Below, piece after piece: positions 10,084 through 20,693 of a stretch of DNA of 64,000 nt. A model generated the notes under the pieces. That model saw only the letters and a list, made by a program, of their open reading frames with translations, ran no database searches and was not told where the DNA came from. The first letter of the stretch is position 1; each line of letters starts with the position of its first letter. The position numbers and the translations under genes are program-made. This DNA is from Prochlorococcus sp. AG-402-K21 (GTDB lineage: Bacteria > Cyanobacteriota > Cyanobacteriia > PCC-6307 > Cyanobiaceae), in assembly GCA_003216775.1 (NCBI GenBank), contig QCII01000002.1:1-64000 (forward strand), given 5' to 3'.

Positions 10084-10860
10084 ATGAGTCTGATTAATCT
10101 TTTGCCACAAAAAATTAAAGAAGAGTTAAGAAGCAAATCTTTACTCAAAGTTATTTCAGGATTGAATAATTTCGATGTTCAATCTGTGAAAATAATTGTT
10201 GAGGCTGCTTCATTAGGAGGTGCAGATCTTGTCGATATTGCTTGTAAACCTGAACTCGTTGATTTAGCACTTAAGAATTCAACACTACCAGTGTGTGTTA
10301 GTTCAGTAGTGCCTCGATCTTTTCAAGATTCTGTAAAAGCAGGAGCCTCATTAATTGAGATAGGAAATTACGATACTTTTTATGAAAAAGGCATTAATTT
10401 TTCAGATGAAAAAGTTTTAAACATTACAAAAGAGACGAGGGATTTACTGCCTAATGTTCCTTTATCAGTAACGGTTCCTCATACTATGCCTATTGATAAA
10501 CAAGTTGATCTTGCTGTAAAGCTAGTTGAAGAAGGAGTTGATATTATTCAAACAGAAGGTGGCACCAGTTCTACTCCTTACTCTCCAGGAATTCAAGGCT
10601 TTTTTGAAAAATCAGTACCAACTCTTGCAGCTACCTATGCTATTCATCAAGAATTGAAGAAACAATCTCTGGATATACCAATCATGAGCGCCTCTGGATT
10701 AAGCCAAGTGACTTGTCCACTAGCAATATCCTCTGGAGCCTCAGCAGTTGGCGTTGGATCTGTAGTTAATAAATTAGATGATTTAATATCAATGATTGCG
10801 GTTGTTAGGGGCTTAAAAGAATCTTTGAAAAATTCAATAATTGGAGAAAAAATTTCTTAA
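10084..10860 (+). CDS. DUF561/Ycf23-family protein
   Basis: Conserved protein of cyanobacteria and some algal plastids (Ycf23 relatives) whose function I cannot name. The 258 residues look like a TIM-barrel fold: repeated beta/alpha units with GGADLVDIACKPEL early, an EEGVDIIQTEGG segment in the middle, and glycine-rich GASAVGVGS near the C-terminus that resembles a phosphate-binding loop of barrel enzymes. This suggests an enzyme acting on a phosphorylated small molecule, an inference from fold only. It lies 26 bases before uvrB and is probably cotranscribed with it. Confidence 0.75.
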   Translation: MSLINLLPQKIKEELRSKSLLKVISGLNNFDVQSVKIIVEAASLGGADLVDIACKPELVDLALKNSTLPVCVSSVVPRSFQDSVKAGASLIEIGNYDTFYEKGINFSDEKVLNITKETRDLLPNVPLSVTVPHTMPIDKQVDLAVKLVEEGVDIIQTEGGTSSTPYSPGIQGFFEKSVPTLAATYAIHQELKKQSLDIPIMSASGLSQVTCPLAISSGASAVGVGSVVNKLDDLISMIAVVRGLKESLKNSIIGEKIS

Positions 10861-10889
10861 CATAGCAATATACTTTAGCTACTGGCTTG

Positions 10890-12929
10890 ATGAATAACTA
10901 TAAGCTTCAGGCTCCTTACGAGCCAAATGGAGATCAACCAGAAGCTATTAAAAAATTAGTTAAAGGTGTTAATAGTGGTAAAGAGTTTCAGACTCTTTTA
11001 GGAGCTACTGGAACTGGTAAAACATTTACTATCGCGAATGTAATTCAACAAACAGGAAGGCCAGCTCTTGTACTAGCTCATAACAAAACTTTAGCTGCAC
11101 AATTATGTAATGAATTAAGGGAGTTTTTCCCAAAAAATGCTGTAGAATACTTCATCTCTTATTACGATTATTATCAACCTGAAGCTTATGTCCCTGTAAG
11201 TGATACGTACATAGCGAAAACTGCTTCAATTAATGAAGAAATAGATATGCTTAGGCATTCTGCAACACGCTCATTATTTGAGAGAAAAGATGTAATTGTT
11301 GTAGCCTCAATAAGTTGTATTTATGGTCTTGGTATTCCGAGTGAGTATTTAAAAGCTGCAATTAAATTTGAAGTTGGAAAATCAATAAATCTACGTTCTT
11401 CTTTGAGGTCTCTCGTTGAAAATCAATATACTAGAAATGATATTGAAATTACTAGAGGTAGATTCAGAATTAAAGGTGATGTTTTAGAAATCGGTCCAGC
11501 TTATGAAGATAGATTAATAAGAATCGAATTATTTGGTGATGAAGTCGAGGCTATTAGATATGTTGACCCTACTACCGGAGAAATACTTGAAAGTTTGGAT
11601 CAAGTTAGTGTTTACCCAGCGAAGCATTTTGTGACTCCAAAAGAAAGACTTGAGAGTGCAATAAGTGCAATTAGAAGTGAATTAAAAATTCAACTCGATA
11701 AATTTACATACGAAGGAAAATTATTGGAGGCTCAACGTCTAGAACAACGCACCAAATATGATTTAGAAATGCTTAAAGAGGTTGGATATTGTAATGGAGT
11801 TGAGAATTATGCCCGTCATTTATCAGGTAGGGAGGAAGGTTCACCCCCAGAATGCTTAATAGATTATTTCCCAAAAGATTGGTTGTTGGTAGTTGATGAG
11901 AGTCACGTAACATGTCCTCAACTTCATGCAATGTACAACGGTGATCAATCTAGAAAAAAAGTTTTAATAGATCATGGTTTTAGATTGCCAAGTGCTGCAG
12001 ATAATAGACCTTTAAAATGTGAAGAGTTTTGGGAAAAATCTAAACAAACATTATTTATAAGTGCAACTCCCGGTCAATGGGAATTAGATCAATGTAATGG
12101 TGAATTTATTGAGCAAGTTATAAGACCAACTGGGGTATTAGACCCTGTAATTGATGTAAGACCTAGTGAGGGCCAAATAGAAGATCTCTTATCTGAAATA
12201 AGAATTAGAGCTGAAAAGAATCAAAGAGTGTTAGTCACAACACTTACTAAGAGAATGGCTGAAGATCTAACTGATTTTTTATCTGAAAATAAAGTAAGAG
12301 TTAGATATTTGCATTCCGAAATCCATTCAATCGAAAGAATTGAAATTATTCAAGATCTTAGAATGGGCGAATATGATGTTTTGGTAGGAGTTAATTTATT
12401 AAGAGAGGGGCTAGATCTTCCTGAAGTATCATTAGTAGCCATTTTAGATGCTGATAAAGAAGGTTTTCTGAGGGCAGAAAGATCATTGATTCAAACAATA
12501 GGAAGAGCCGCAAGGCATGTTGAGGGAGTTGCCTTGCTTTATGCTGATAACTTTACAGACTCAATGAAAAGAGCAATATCTGAAACTGAAAGAAGAAGAA
12601 CTATTCAAAAAAAATATAATCAGGTCAATGGTATTACTCCACAACCTGCAGGTAAAAAAATAGAAAATTCAATTTTATCTTTTCTAGAACTTTCCAGAAA
12701 ATTAGATGCTGGTGGTTTATCTAAAGATTTAATCAATATAGTTAATAACAAAACGGACGCAATTCTCAATGCCAGCGATAATCAATGTTTGCTTGAAGAA
12801 TTGCCTGACTTAATAGAAAAGTTAGAAATTAAAATGAAAGATGCTGCAAAAGAGTTAAATTTTGAAGAAGCAGCAAATTTGAGGGATAGAATCAAAAAGT
12901 TAAGACAAAAATTGGCAAGAAATAGCTAA
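10890..12929 (+). CDS. uvrB: UvrABC excinuclease subunit B
   Basis: Damage-verifying helicase-like subunit of nucleotide excision repair. Walker A GATGTGKT is at residues 38-45, the Tyr-rich beta-hairpin [10 protein letters not shown] follows near 90-100, the DESH box and helicase motifs V and VI ([18 protein letters not shown]) are present, and the C-terminus carries the UVR domain ([14 protein letters not shown]) that contacts UvrC. A TTG three bases upstream is in frame, but the ATG at 10890 is the simpler start, giving 679 residues. It ends 7 bases from the convergent lysC. Confidence 0.98.
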   Translation: MNNYKLQAPYEPNGDQPEAIKKLVKGVNSGKEFQTLLGATGTGKTFTIANVIQQTGRPALVLAHNKTLAAQLCNELREFFPKNAVEYFISYYDYYQPEAYVPVSDTYIAKTASINEEIDMLRHSATRSLFERKDVIVVASISCIYGLGIPSEYLKAAIKFEVGKSINLRSSLRSLVENQYTRNDIEITRGRFRIKGDVLEIGPAYEDRLIRIELFGDEVEAIRYVDPTTGEILESLDQVSVYPAKHFVTPKERLESAISAIRSELKIQLDKFTYEGKLLEAQRLEQRTKYDLEMLKEVGYCNGVENYARHLSGREEGSPPECLIDYFPKDWLLVVDESHVTCPQLHAMYNGDQSRKKVLIDHGFRLPSAADNRPLKCEEFWEKSKQTLFISATPGQWELDQCNGEFIEQVIRPTGVLDPVIDVRPSEGQIEDLLSEIRIRAEKNQRVLVTTLTKRMAEDLTDFLSENKVRVRYLHSEIHSIERIEIIQDLRMGEYDVLVGVNLLREGLDLPEVSLVAILDADKEGFLRAERSLIQTIGRAARHVEGVALLYADNFTDSMKRAISETERRRTIQKKYNQVNGITPQPAGKKIENSILSFLELSRKLDAGGLSKDLINIVNNKTDAILNASDNQCLLEELPDLIEKLEIKMKDAAKELNFEEAANLRDRIKKLRQKLARNS

Positions 12930-12936
12930 AAATAAC

Positions 12937-14697
12937 TTATTTCTCTAATGCGAAATGATTATGAATAGCATTAACTGCCTTATTACAATCTTTTTCTAAA
13001 ACAATACATGAAGTTCTAATTTCACTAGTGGCAATCATCTCAATATTAATATTTTGGTCAGCCAGTGCTCTAAATATTTTTCCAGCCGTTCCAACCTTAA
13101 ATGCCATTCCTGCTCCTACAGTACTTACTTTTGCTATCGCAGGTCCATCTTCAATGTACGAACCGGGCAATTTCTTTGTTAAGGCCTCAAAAACTAAATT
13201 AGCTTTTTCTCTATCTTGCTTATTCATGGTAAGACTAATATCCTTATTTTTTAAAGAAGAAATTCTTTCAGATTGGACGATAGTATCGAAAAGTAAATTA
13301 TTTTCAGCTAATGCTAAGCATATTGATGCTGCGACACCTGGACGATCAGGCAGTTTCCGGAAACTTACTTGAACTTGGTTTTTATCTAATGCAATTCCTC
13401 TTACTTCAGGCTGATTTTGTTTTTCGTTGATTGGATTAATAAATATTTGTGTATCGGATAATTTAAATTTTTCAGCAACAAATCTGATAGCTTTAGGAAT
13501 ATTATTAATTTCTATAACGCAGCTTACTTTAATTTCACTAGTAGCTATTAACCTTACATTTATATTCGCTTGAGATAAAGTATCAAATAAATCAGCTGCA
13601 ACACTCGGTCTACCCATAATGCCTGCTCCCTGAATACTCAATTTAGTCATGTTTGTTTTTAGATTGTATTCGCCTCCTAATTGAACCTTTATAAGTTCAC
13701 ATTGTTCTGCAGTTTTTTTAACTTCTGATTCACTCACAGTAAATGTAATATCGTTATTATTTCCATCATTAGTCGCTTGTATTATTAAGTCTACATTGAT
13801 ACTTGCTTCTGATAGTTTTTCAAATATTTGTGCTGCAATCCCAGGCCTATCAGGAATATTTGAGAGACTAAATACTGCTTGCTTTTCTAATACTTCAAGA
13901 CTATTTACTGTTTTTGTTAATTCTAAGCTTCCTCTTTTTAGGGGGAGAGGTTGGATTTGGCTTTCTAAGAGAGTCCCACTTGAGTCACTTTGGCTTGACT
14001 TGACGCACAATTTTATTCCATAATTGCGGGCAATTTCTACAGCTCTTGGATGAAGAACCGAAGCACCGACGCTTGCAAGTTCAAGCATTTCCTCACAACT
14101 AATTTCATCTAGGAGTTTCGCATTAGGAACAATTCTTGGATCAGTAGTAAGAACCCCTGGAACATCTGTGTAAATTTCGCAAGTATCAGCTCCTAAAGCT
14201 GTTGATAGAGCTACTGCGGAAGTATCTGAGCCACCTCTACCCAAAGTAGTTATTTCCATTGATCCAGTATGGCTTAATGTTGTTCCTTGAAATCCAGCCA
14301 CTACAACTACAAAACCCTGATTTAAGTAATTTTTGATTCTTTCTGTTTTAATATCTAGAATCCTTGCCTTGCCATGTATTGATTCAGTAATAATACCTAC
14401 CTGACTACCGGTCATTGAAATTGCAGGTATACCGTATTCGTTTAGTGCCATTGAGAGAAGAGCTATGGTTACTTGCTCTCCAGTTGAGAGAAGCATATCT
14501 AATTCTCTTCGATTAGGATTTTTACTTATTGATTCGGCTAAACAATTTAAATCATCTGTAGTTTGACCCATTGCAGAGACAACTACGACAATTTCATTTC
14601 CTGCCTCTTTACTATCACAAATACTACTTGCAATATTTTGAATTTTTTTAATATCACCGACAGAAGTACCGCCAAATTTTTTTACTAGTAAAGCCAT
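12937..14697 (-). CDS. lysC: Aspartate kinase with four ACT domains
   Basis: Phosphorylates aspartate, the committed step of the lysine/threonine/methionine pathway continued by asd and dapA. The N-terminal kinase domain opens with KFGGTSV at residues 7-13 and contains LGRGGSDTSAVALS. After about residue 260 there are four ACT-type repeats (recurring DRPGIAA/DRPGVAA, INVDLI/INVRLI and IATSEI patterns), the arrangement usual for cyanobacterial aspartokinase at close to 600 residues, compared with two in most bacteria. Feedback control by lysine and/or threonine through these domains is expected from the family. Confidence 0.96.
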   Translation of the reverse strand: MALLVKKFGGTSVGDIKKIQNIASSICDSKEAGNEIVVVVSAMGQTTDDLNCLAESISKNPNRRELDMLLSTGEQVTIALLSMALNEYGIPAISMTGSQVGIITESIHGKARILDIKTERIKNYLNQGFVVVVAGFQGTTLSHTGSMEITTLGRGGSDTSAVALSTALGADTCEIYTDVPGVLTTDPRIVPNAKLLDEISCEEMLELASVGASVLHPRAVEIARNYGIKLCVKSSQSDSSGTLLESQIQPLPLKRGSLELTKTVNSLEVLEKQAVFSLSNIPDRPGIAAQIFEKLSEASINVDLIIQATNDGNNNDITFTVSESEVKKTAEQCELIKVQLGGEYNLKTNMTKLSIQGAGIMGRPSVAADLFDTLSQANINVRLIATSEIKVSCVIEINNIPKAIRFVAEKFKLSDTQIFINPINEKQNQPEVRGIALDKNQVQVSFRKLPDRPGVAASICLALAENNLLFDTIVQSERISSLKNKDISLTMNKQDREKANLVFEALTKKLPGSYIEDGPAIAKVSTVGAGMAFKVGTAGKIFRALADQNINIEMIATSEIRTSCIVLEKDCNKAVNAIHNHFALEK

Positions 14698-14736
14698 ATT
14701 TAAATCATAATGTAAATTCTTAAACTTATAATCTGG

Positions 14737-15738
14737 TTAACTTAAGTTAATTAAATTCTCGGTAAAAACATTTATAGGATTATTACCTTTTTTTAGTAAT
14801 GATTCAATATCTAATAAGTTACTCATTAAATTAATCAAATATTCTTGCGATATATTTTTGACTTTCTTTCGAATAAAAAAAATTCTTTTTGGATTAGAAA
14901 TGCCTGCAAGATTACAAATTTTTTCTGCATTATCATTTCCCGAATTAACAGCTAATTTTATGATGGTATGAATTCTGATTTGACTAATTAAACCCGCATT
15001 TAGTTTTAAAGCAGCATCTCCTTTTTGTAAGGAATAATTTATTTCAATAAGGGATTGATTAATATTTTTTTGTAAGAGAAGATCAATGATTTTGAAAATG
15101 TTGGATTGATGATCGCTAAATATTTTTTTTATATCAGAACTTTTTAGAAAAAGTTTTGAATTCGAATCACTTGCTATCGCGGAAAGGTATGTTTTTGCTT
15201 TAGCTAATTCATTTTTTAATTTAAAGATATCATTTCCAACTGAATCAATAATTAATTCAGCTGCATTTTTTTCAATACTAATATTCATTGCATTTGCTAA
15301 ATCTTCTAAATATTTTTTTTGTCCTTCATAGTCCCAAATTTCTGGTAAAGAAAATGATTTTTCTTTGGCTAAATTATTTTTGATAAGTTTTTGTAAAAAT
15401 TTAGTACTTTTTAGTCTTGAATCTGGTTTTTTAGTATTTTGTAAAATGAAATAAGTATTGTTTGGAATATTGTCATGAATTCTCTCAAATTTAGTTCTGA
15501 GATCCTCGTTTTTTGTAGTAAAAATTGGATTATTTTTTAACGTAACTATTCTGTATCCATCTCCAAAAGGAGGTGTAAGAATTTCATCAAAAGCTTTATT
15601 TACTTGCTCATCATCATCTCCATTTAAATAAGTTACGTTTATTTCTTTCCATTCTTGAGATACTTCTTTATCAATTAATTCTTGGATGAATGTATTTTGA
15701 GCATTTAGATCATTTCCCCATAATATTTGTATTGGCAT
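14737..15738 (-). CDS. holA: DNA polymerase III subunit delta
   Basis: Delta subunit of the clamp loader, which opens the beta clamp; partner of DnaX (gene at 1-1223). The 333-residue protein follows the HolA pattern: an N-terminal degenerate AAA+ domain without a Walker A motif (PIQILWGNDLN at the start, an FGDGYRIVTLKN segment near 60), a helical middle, and a C-terminal collar domain with LKLNAGLISQIR near 230-250. The sequence is strongly AT-driven (many Asn, Lys, Ile), so conservation is low. It precedes lysC by 39 bases on the same strand and diverges from cobH. Confidence 0.85.
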   Translation of the reverse strand: MPIQILWGNDLNAQNTFIQELIDKEVSQEWKEINVTYLNGDDDEQVNKAFDEILTPPFGDGYRIVTLKNNPIFTTKNEDLRTKFERIHDNIPNNTYFILQNTKKPDSRLKSTKFLQKLIKNNLAKEKSFSLPEIWDYEGQKKYLEDLANAMNISIEKNAAELIIDSVGNDIFKLKNELAKAKTYLSAIASDSNSKLFLKSSDIKKIFSDHQSNIFKIIDLLLQKNINQSLIEINYSLQKGDAALKLNAGLISQIRIHTIIKLAVNSGNDNAEKICNLAGISNPKRIFFIRKKVKNISQEYLINLMSNLLDIESLLKKGNNPINVFTENLINLS

Positions 15739-15796
15739 AATTGCTCAATAAAAATTATTTATTAACTATGATTACTTTTAGCACAAATTAAATTTA

Positions 15797-16420
15797 ATGG
15801 TAATAGATCATCCAATTTTTTTGGAAAGTATGAGATTTATAAGATCTCATTTAGGAGCCAATGATCTAAATTATTTGGAAAAAAAAGTTTTAGAAAGATT
15901 AGTACATACTTCAGGAGATTTTTCCGTTCAAAATCTTTTAGAGTTTAGTGAAGGTGCATGCGAAAAGGGTCTTCAGGCGCTTAAAAATGGTGCTCCTATT
16001 TTAACTGATACTGATATGGCAGCAGCAGCTATAAAATCTATGGCAGAAAATACCACTAGGAATAAAGTGTTCACGGCTAGAATGTGGGATGGAGAGAATA
16101 ATCAAAAAAAATTATCTAAAACTGCATATGGCTTAAGTGAAGGTTGGAAGGAGTTATCTGTTAAAAATTCTGGGATGAAATCACCTATTGTAGTAATTGG
16201 TAGTTCGCCAACAGCTTTAACGCATTTAATAGATATTTTAGATAACGCAAAAGACATACCTAGTTTAATTATTGGAATGCCAGTTGGATTTATAGGAGTA
16301 GAAAAAAGCAAAAACGAATTGCTTTCTACGGATCTTCCAAGAATTGTGTTGAATTCAACTAGAGGAGGCGCCGCTATGGCCGCTTCCTCAGTTAATGCGT
16401 TGCTGAGAGAATCTATTTAA
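15797..16420 (+). CDS. cobH: Precorrin-8X methylmutase (CobH/CbiC)
   Basis: Cobalamin pathway enzyme moving a methyl group from C-11 to C-12 to form hydrogenobyrinate/cobyrinate. The 207 residues align in pattern with CbiC/CobH: an HPIFLESMRFIR start, RLVHTSGD with the likely catalytic His37, ILTDTDMAAAAI, a middle VIGSSPTAL, and a VGFIGVEKSK segment near 170. Prochlorococcus makes its own (pseudo)cobalamin and scatters the genes, so a lone cob gene here is expected. It is the only plus-strand gene between holA and the convergent mutS. Confidence 0.93.
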   Translation: MVIDHPIFLESMRFIRSHLGANDLNYLEKKVLERLVHTSGDFSVQNLLEFSEGACEKGLQALKNGAPILTDTDMAAAAIKSMAENTTRNKVFTARMWDGENNQKKLSKTAYGLSEGWKELSVKNSGMKSPIVVIGSSPTALTHLIDILDNAKDIPSLIIGMPVGFIGVEKSKNELLSTDLPRIVLNSTRGGAAMAASSVNALLRESI

Positions 16421-16450
16421 AAGTTTAATATCTTGAAAAATATCAATAAT

Positions 16451-19192
16451 TTAATGAATATTTTTATCTAATTTATTATTTTCTTCTAAAGAATTTAAAA
16501 CTGATTTTGCTTTCTCAATAACTTCTCTAGGAACTCCTGCTAATTTAGCTGCTTCTATTCCGTAGCTTTTGTTTGCACCGCCTTGTGCAATCTTGTGACT
16601 AAAAATTAGCTGATCGTTATTTTGCTCAACTAAAACTTGAAAATTTTCTATATTTTTATTTGAATTTTTTAAATAATTCAATTCATGATAGTGCGTAGCA
16701 AAAATAGTATTACATTTAATTTTTCTTGCAAGATATTCACTGACTGACCAAGCTATTGAAAGGCCATCAAAAGTAGATGTTCCTCTACCTATCTCATCAA
16801 GTAAAACTAGTGAGTTGGAGGTTGCCTGATTCAGGATTGATGCAGTTTCAGACATTTCTACCATAAATGTTGATTGCCCAGATGATTGATCATCGACCGC
16901 CCCAATTCTTGTAAAAATCCTATCTGAAATTTTTACTTGAGCATTATTAGCAGGAACAAAGCTACCAATTTGTGCAAGGATTTGTATTAAACCAATTTGT
17001 CTTATAAAGCAACTCTTTCCGCTCGCATTAGGACCAGTTAATATAATTAATTTTTGATTATCATCAAAATAAATATCATTCGCTATAAACTTTTTATCAT
17101 TTAGTAATTGCTCAACTATTGGATTTCTACCTGCAATAATTTTTGTATTATTTTTTGCTAATGAATCATTTATTGGTATTAACGAAGGTTTTATAAAATT
17201 GTTTTCTATTGCAGTAATTGATAATCCAAGCAATGCATCAAGAGATGCTATGGATTTTGCAATTGACCTTATTTGCTTTGTTTTTTCAGAAACTATATTT
17301 CTTAATTCGCAAAAAATTTCATATTCCCTTGAAGAAGCTCGACTTTTTATTTGGAAAATTTTATTTTCTTTATTTTTAATTTCTGAAGTGATATATCTTT
17401 CTTCATTTGTGAGTGTTTGCCTTTTTATCCAATGTTGTGGAGCTAAATTAACTTTTGACTTATTTATAGAAATGTAGTAACCAAAATTTTTATGAAATTG
17501 AATTTTTAGGTTTGAAATTTTGCTAATTTTCCTTTCTTTTAATTCCTCTTTATTTAGCCACTCAGAGTAATCATCCATTAAATTGCGTAAACCATCTAAG
17601 ATGTTGTCAACACCATCGTGGATCATGCCTCCTTCATTTATGTTTAGAGGAGGATTTTCTATTAGTTTAAAACTTATAATATCAGCTAATTCTAAGAGTT
17701 CTTCATCAATATTTTTCAATTGATAAGTCCAATCTGGGAGATCATATTTAAATAATTCAATTATGGATTTTAGTCTAGGCAATTTTTTTAAACCTTCCGC
17801 TATTGCAATTAAGTCTCTAGGACTTGCATGGCCTGCACAAGCTCTACCTGCAAGTCTTTCTAAATCTCCCATTGCTCTAAGTAAATTTTGGGTATCTATA
17901 CGTAATTGTTTCGATTCAATAAAGTTTGTAATTATATTTTGTCTTTGATGAATTTCATTAACGTTTAATAGTGGTGAATCTATCCACCTTCTTAAACACC
18001 TTGCACCCATGCAAGTATAAGTTCTATCAATACTCCATAGCAGCGAACCTACATAATTGTTTTCTCGTTGTGTATTTTTGATTTCTAAGTTTTTTTGAGT
18101 TTGATAATCAATAATTAATTTGTTGTGACCAAATTGAATTTGTGGAAAGTCTAGTGAGATTTTTACAGAAGAATCTTTATCTAAATTTGAAGGATTAATT
18201 TTTTCTAAATAATTTAATAAACCTCCAAGTGATCTAGTCGCATCGTTTAAATTTTTAAGTCCTATTCCTTCTAGGCTTGCAATTTGGAAATATTTTTTTA
18301 TTAGAGAATTTGCTTCATTAATGCCAAAATTAGTCTCTTGAGAAACAGTATATGTAATTTGATTATTTCCTTTAATTAATAAATTTCGCACGTCATTGCT
18401 TCCTACAATGATTTCTGAAGAATCTAATTTAATAATTTCATCAAATAGTTTTGACAGAGATTGACCTTCTAAAGTTATTAATTCTCCTGTGCTTACATCA
18501 GCTTTCGAGATACCCCATTCATAAGATTCATCTGAGTTTTCTTCTGATAAGTAAATAGCAGTAATCCAATTATTTTTCTTTGCTATCAACATCCCCTCTT
18601 CAATGACAGTTCCAGGAGTAATGATTCTTGTTATTCCTCTTTTAATTGGAGTCCCATAATTTCCAGAACTTTTTTCTAATTGGTCGCATATAACCACAGA
18701 ATAATTTTTTTTAATTAAATCAGCACAGTATCTCTCCATTGCATGGTAGGGAACCCCTGCCATAGGGATCTTACCAATCTCTTTGCCAGCATCTTTACTG
18801 GTAAGTGTTATTTCTAAAAGGTTCGATATTAATACAGCGTCTTCAAAAAAACATTCAAAAAAATCTCCTAATCTATAAAGTAATAACCGATCTTTATTTT
18901 CCTCTTTTAGAGTTACATAATGCTTCATTACAGGAGTTAATTTCTGTTTTGAAACTGTTTTATAGCTATAAGATTCTTCATTGATGCAAACATTTTTGTT
19001 ATTTGAAATTAAATCAGTCTTGAATTTATTTATTAAGTTAGTTGAATTTTTTCTTTGTCTAGGTCTTTTTTGCGATTCTTTTTTTAAATCTTCCCAAGAT
19101 AAATCTTCTGGAATTTTTGTTATTTCTTTTTGCTCATTATTTTCATTATCAATTGCAAATAAATTCTTTTGAATTATCGTATCTTCTTGCAT
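16451..19192 (-). CDS. mutS: DNA mismatch repair protein MutS
   Basis: Recognises mispairs and small loops. The mismatch-binding Phe-x-Glu motif appears in [10 protein letters not shown] near residue 110; the ATPase has Walker [11 protein letters not shown] and Walker [16 protein letters not shown], plus the ATHYHEL motif. At 913 residues it is longer than E. coli MutS because of an ~85-residue N-terminal extension that is polar and charged, and it contains QKNLF at residues 8-12, which resembles a beta-clamp-binding peptide. The C-terminus ends soon after the helix-turn-helix region, without an obvious tetramerisation tail. It diverges from psbZ. Confidence 0.97.
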   Translation of the reverse strand: MQEDTIIQKNLFAIDNENNEQKEITKIPEDLSWEDLKKESQKRPRQRKNSTNLINKFKTDLISNNKNVCINEESYSYKTVSKQKLTPVMKHYVTLKEENKDRLLLYRLGDFFECFFEDAVLISNLLEITLTSKDAGKEIGKIPMAGVPYHAMERYCADLIKKNYSVVICDQLEKSSGNYGTPIKRGITRIITPGTVIEEGMLIAKKNNWITAIYLSEENSDESYEWGISKADVSTGELITLEGQSLSKLFDEIIKLDSSEIIVGSNDVRNLLIKGNNQITYTVSQETNFGINEANSLIKKYFQIASLEGIGLKNLNDATRSLGGLLNYLEKINPSNLDKDSSVKISLDFPQIQFGHNKLIIDYQTQKNLEIKNTQRENNYVGSLLWSIDRTYTCMGARCLRRWIDSPLLNVNEIHQRQNIITNFIESKQLRIDTQNLLRAMGDLERLAGRACAGHASPRDLIAIAEGLKKLPRLKSIIELFKYDLPDWTYQLKNIDEELLELADIISFKLIENPPLNINEGGMIHDGVDNILDGLRNLMDDYSEWLNKEELKERKISKISNLKIQFHKNFGYYISINKSKVNLAPQHWIKRQTLTNEERYITSEIKNKENKIFQIKSRASSREYEIFCELRNIVSEKTKQIRSIAKSIASLDALLGLSITAIENNFIKPSLIPINDSLAKNNTKIIAGRNPIVEQLLNDKKFIANDIYFDDNQKLIILTGPNASGKSCFIRQIGLIQILAQIGSFVPANNAQVKISDRIFTRIGAVDDQSSGQSTFMVEMSETASILNQATSNSLVLLDEIGRGTSTFDGLSIAWSVSEYLARKIKCNTIFATHYHELNYLKNSNKNIENFQVLVEQNNDQLIFSHKIAQGGANKSYGIEAAKLAGVPREVIEKAKSVLNSLEENNKLDKNIH

Positions 19193-19304
19193 ACTTTTTT
19201 AATTCCTAAATAGATATTAGGTAGAAAATTTTTTTTTGCATTTAAAGTAGCTAAAGTATGTAAATTTTCTCTAAAAATTATCATTTTCATGAGAGTATGG
19301 TATT

Positions 19305-19310
19305 TATAAT
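19305..19310 (+). promoter_or_regulatory. Candidate -10 element of psbZ
   Basis: A perfect TATAAT lies 23 bases before the psbZ start codon. No convincing -35 box is visible 17 bases upstream. The site is inferred from consensus only. Confidence 0.4.
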
Positions 19311-19332
19311 AATTGAAACCTAAGACTGAATT

Positions 19333-19530
19333 ATGCAGGCTGTTAACTTTTTCTTTGTAAATGCTCTATTATTTGCTTCTTTAATTGCGGTAGTTGGAGT
19401 ACCGGTTTTATATGTGACGCAACCTTCTACTGAGGAAGGACAGCGAGAAAGTAGGAGAAAAATTTATTCTATTGCTGCTGTTTGGGTTGTTTTGGTTTTT
19501 GTTACAGGGATAGTTTCTTCATTAGTTTGA
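19333..19530 (+). CDS. psbZ: Photosystem II protein PsbZ (Ycf9)
   Basis: Two-helix thylakoid membrane protein of the photosystem II core, at the edge near CP43, which stabilises PSII supercomplexes. The 65 residues contain two hydrophobic spans (about 5-28 and 45-63) separated by a polar loop, and the conserved VVGVPVLYVT at the end of helix 1 matches the VIGVPV of known PsbZ. The loop is a few residues longer and more charged (EEGQRESRRK) than in plants. It lies between mutS and ribH. Assignment rests on the motif, size and two-helix layout. Confidence 0.85.
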   Translation: MQAVNFFFVNALLFASLIAVVGVPVLYVTQPSTEEGQRESRRKIYSIAAVWVVLVFVTGIVSSLV

Positions 19531-19579
19531 ACTTAATACCTTTTCGTGAGAGTCTATTAATATATCGAAGTAAAGTTTA

Positions 19580-20056
19580 ATGGCTATTTTTGAGGGATCT
19601 TTTACTAATGCATCTACTTTAAAAGTTGGGATTGTAATAGCAAGATTTAATGATTTAATTACAAATAAAATTCTATCTGGTTGTCTTGATTGTTTAAAAA
19701 GACATGGTTTAGATACCTCTGAATTAAGCAATCAAGTAGATATAGTTTGGGTTCCTGGTTCATTCGAATTACCAATCGCAGCTAAAACCCTCATGAAAAA
19801 AAAGAGTTATGACGTAGTAATTGCTCTTGGGGCTGTGATCCGTGGTGAAACTTCACATTATGATGTAGTTGTATCCGAGGCAAGTAAGGGTATTTCACAA
19901 GTTTCTAATGAGAATAATGTTCCAATAATTTTTGGAGTTTTAACTACTGATACCATTCAGCAGGCTTTAGAAAGAGCAGGGATTAAAAATAATCTTGGCT
20001 GGAATTATGCTTTACAAGCAATTGAGATGGGATCCTTAATTAAAAATTTAAATTAA
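19580..20056 (+). CDS. ribH: 6,7-dimethyl-8-ribityllumazine synthase
   Basis: Penultimate enzyme of riboflavin synthesis, joining the ribityl-uracil amine with dihydroxybutanone phosphate. The 158-residue protein has the phosphate/substrate loops PGSFELP at 59-65 and [12 protein letters not shown] at about 84-95, with the catalytic His93. Length is normal for the icosahedral-shell subunit. It follows psbZ by 49 bases and is followed by tRNA-Gly. All landmark residues are present. Confidence 0.97.
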   Translation: MAIFEGSFTNASTLKVGIVIARFNDLITNKILSGCLDCLKRHGLDTSELSNQVDIVWVPGSFELPIAAKTLMKKKSYDVVIALGAVIRGETSHYDVVVSEASKGISQVSNENNVPIIFGVLTTDTIQQALERAGIKNNLGWNYALQAIEMGSLIKNLN

Positions 20057-20117
20057 TTGAAAATAATTAATTATTTCTATCATTGATCCCTTATTTGATA
20101 TAAGATAACAGTTATCT

Positions 20118-20189
20118 GCGGATGTAGCTCAGTGGTAGAGCATCTCCTTGCCAAGGAGAATGTCGAGAGTTCGAATCTCTTCATCCGCT
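20118..20189 (+). tRNA. trnG-GCC: tRNA-Gly (anticodon GCC)
   Basis: A 72-base cloverleaf: acceptor arms GCGGATG (20118-20124) and CATCCGC (20182-20188) pair fully, the D-arm has AGCTC..GAGC, the anticodon loop TTGCCAA (20148-20154) gives GCC at 20150-20152, and the T-arm GAGAG-TTCGAAT-CTCTT is intact. No CCA is encoded. Confidence 0.97.
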
Positions 20190-20234
20190 TTTAATGTTTG
20201 TATCTTTTAAGATATTTTTAACAATAATTTCGTC

Positions 20235-20666
20235 ATGACAAGGGTAGTTTCTATTGAGGATTTAAAGGGATTATTTACTAAACCTTATGGCAAAGATGCA
20301 CCAACAAAACAAAAATGGGCTGAATTTTATAATGAGAATGTTATTTTTATAGACCCAACGCAGGAAACAAAAGGTTTAGATTCCTATGTAAAAGCTCAAG
20401 AGAAGCTAGTTAAAAGATGTGACGATGTTTTTTTAGAAACTCATGCAATATCTATAACTGGGGATTGTGGATTTGTTGAATGGACAATGGGTTTAAAAAT
20501 TATGGGCAAAGAATTTATTTATCCTGGAACTACTCGTTTATTATTTGGTGAAGATGGTTTAATAAAAGAGCACAGAGATTATTTTGATTTTTGTGGGCCA
20601 ACATTTGGACCTGTTCCTATTTTAGGTCCCTTTATAAGATGGCTTTATAGTAAATTTGTATCTTAA
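20235..20666 (+). CDS. NTF2-like/SnoaL-like small protein
   Basis: A 143-residue protein with the pattern of the nuclear transport factor 2-like (SnoaL) fold: an N-terminal helical part, KWAEFYNENVIFIDPTQETKG, then KAQEKLVKRCDDVFLE, and alternating strands ending in a Pro-rich GPTFGPVPILGPFIRWLYSKF tail. Such cone-shaped folds bind small hydrophobic molecules or catalyse isomerisations, but no catalytic set is recognisable, so the substrate is unknown. The hydrophobic C-terminal stretch might contact a membrane. It is a stand-alone gene between tRNA-Gly and the convergent GNAT gene. Confidence 0.65.
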   Translation: MTRVVSIEDLKGLFTKPYGKDAPTKQKWAEFYNENVIFIDPTQETKGLDSYVKAQEKLVKRCDDVFLETHAISITGDCGFVEWTMGLKIMGKEFIYPGTTRLLFGEDGLIKEHRDYFDFCGPTFGPVPILGPFIRWLYSKFVS

Positions 20667-20693
20667 TTTTGTTTTCTTCAGAAACAGAGCGCT

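Noticed and set aside
9999-10148. Upstream extension of tilS
   Set aside because: Would overlap the start of the divergent Ycf23-like gene and adds a non-conserved leader before the PP-loop domain.
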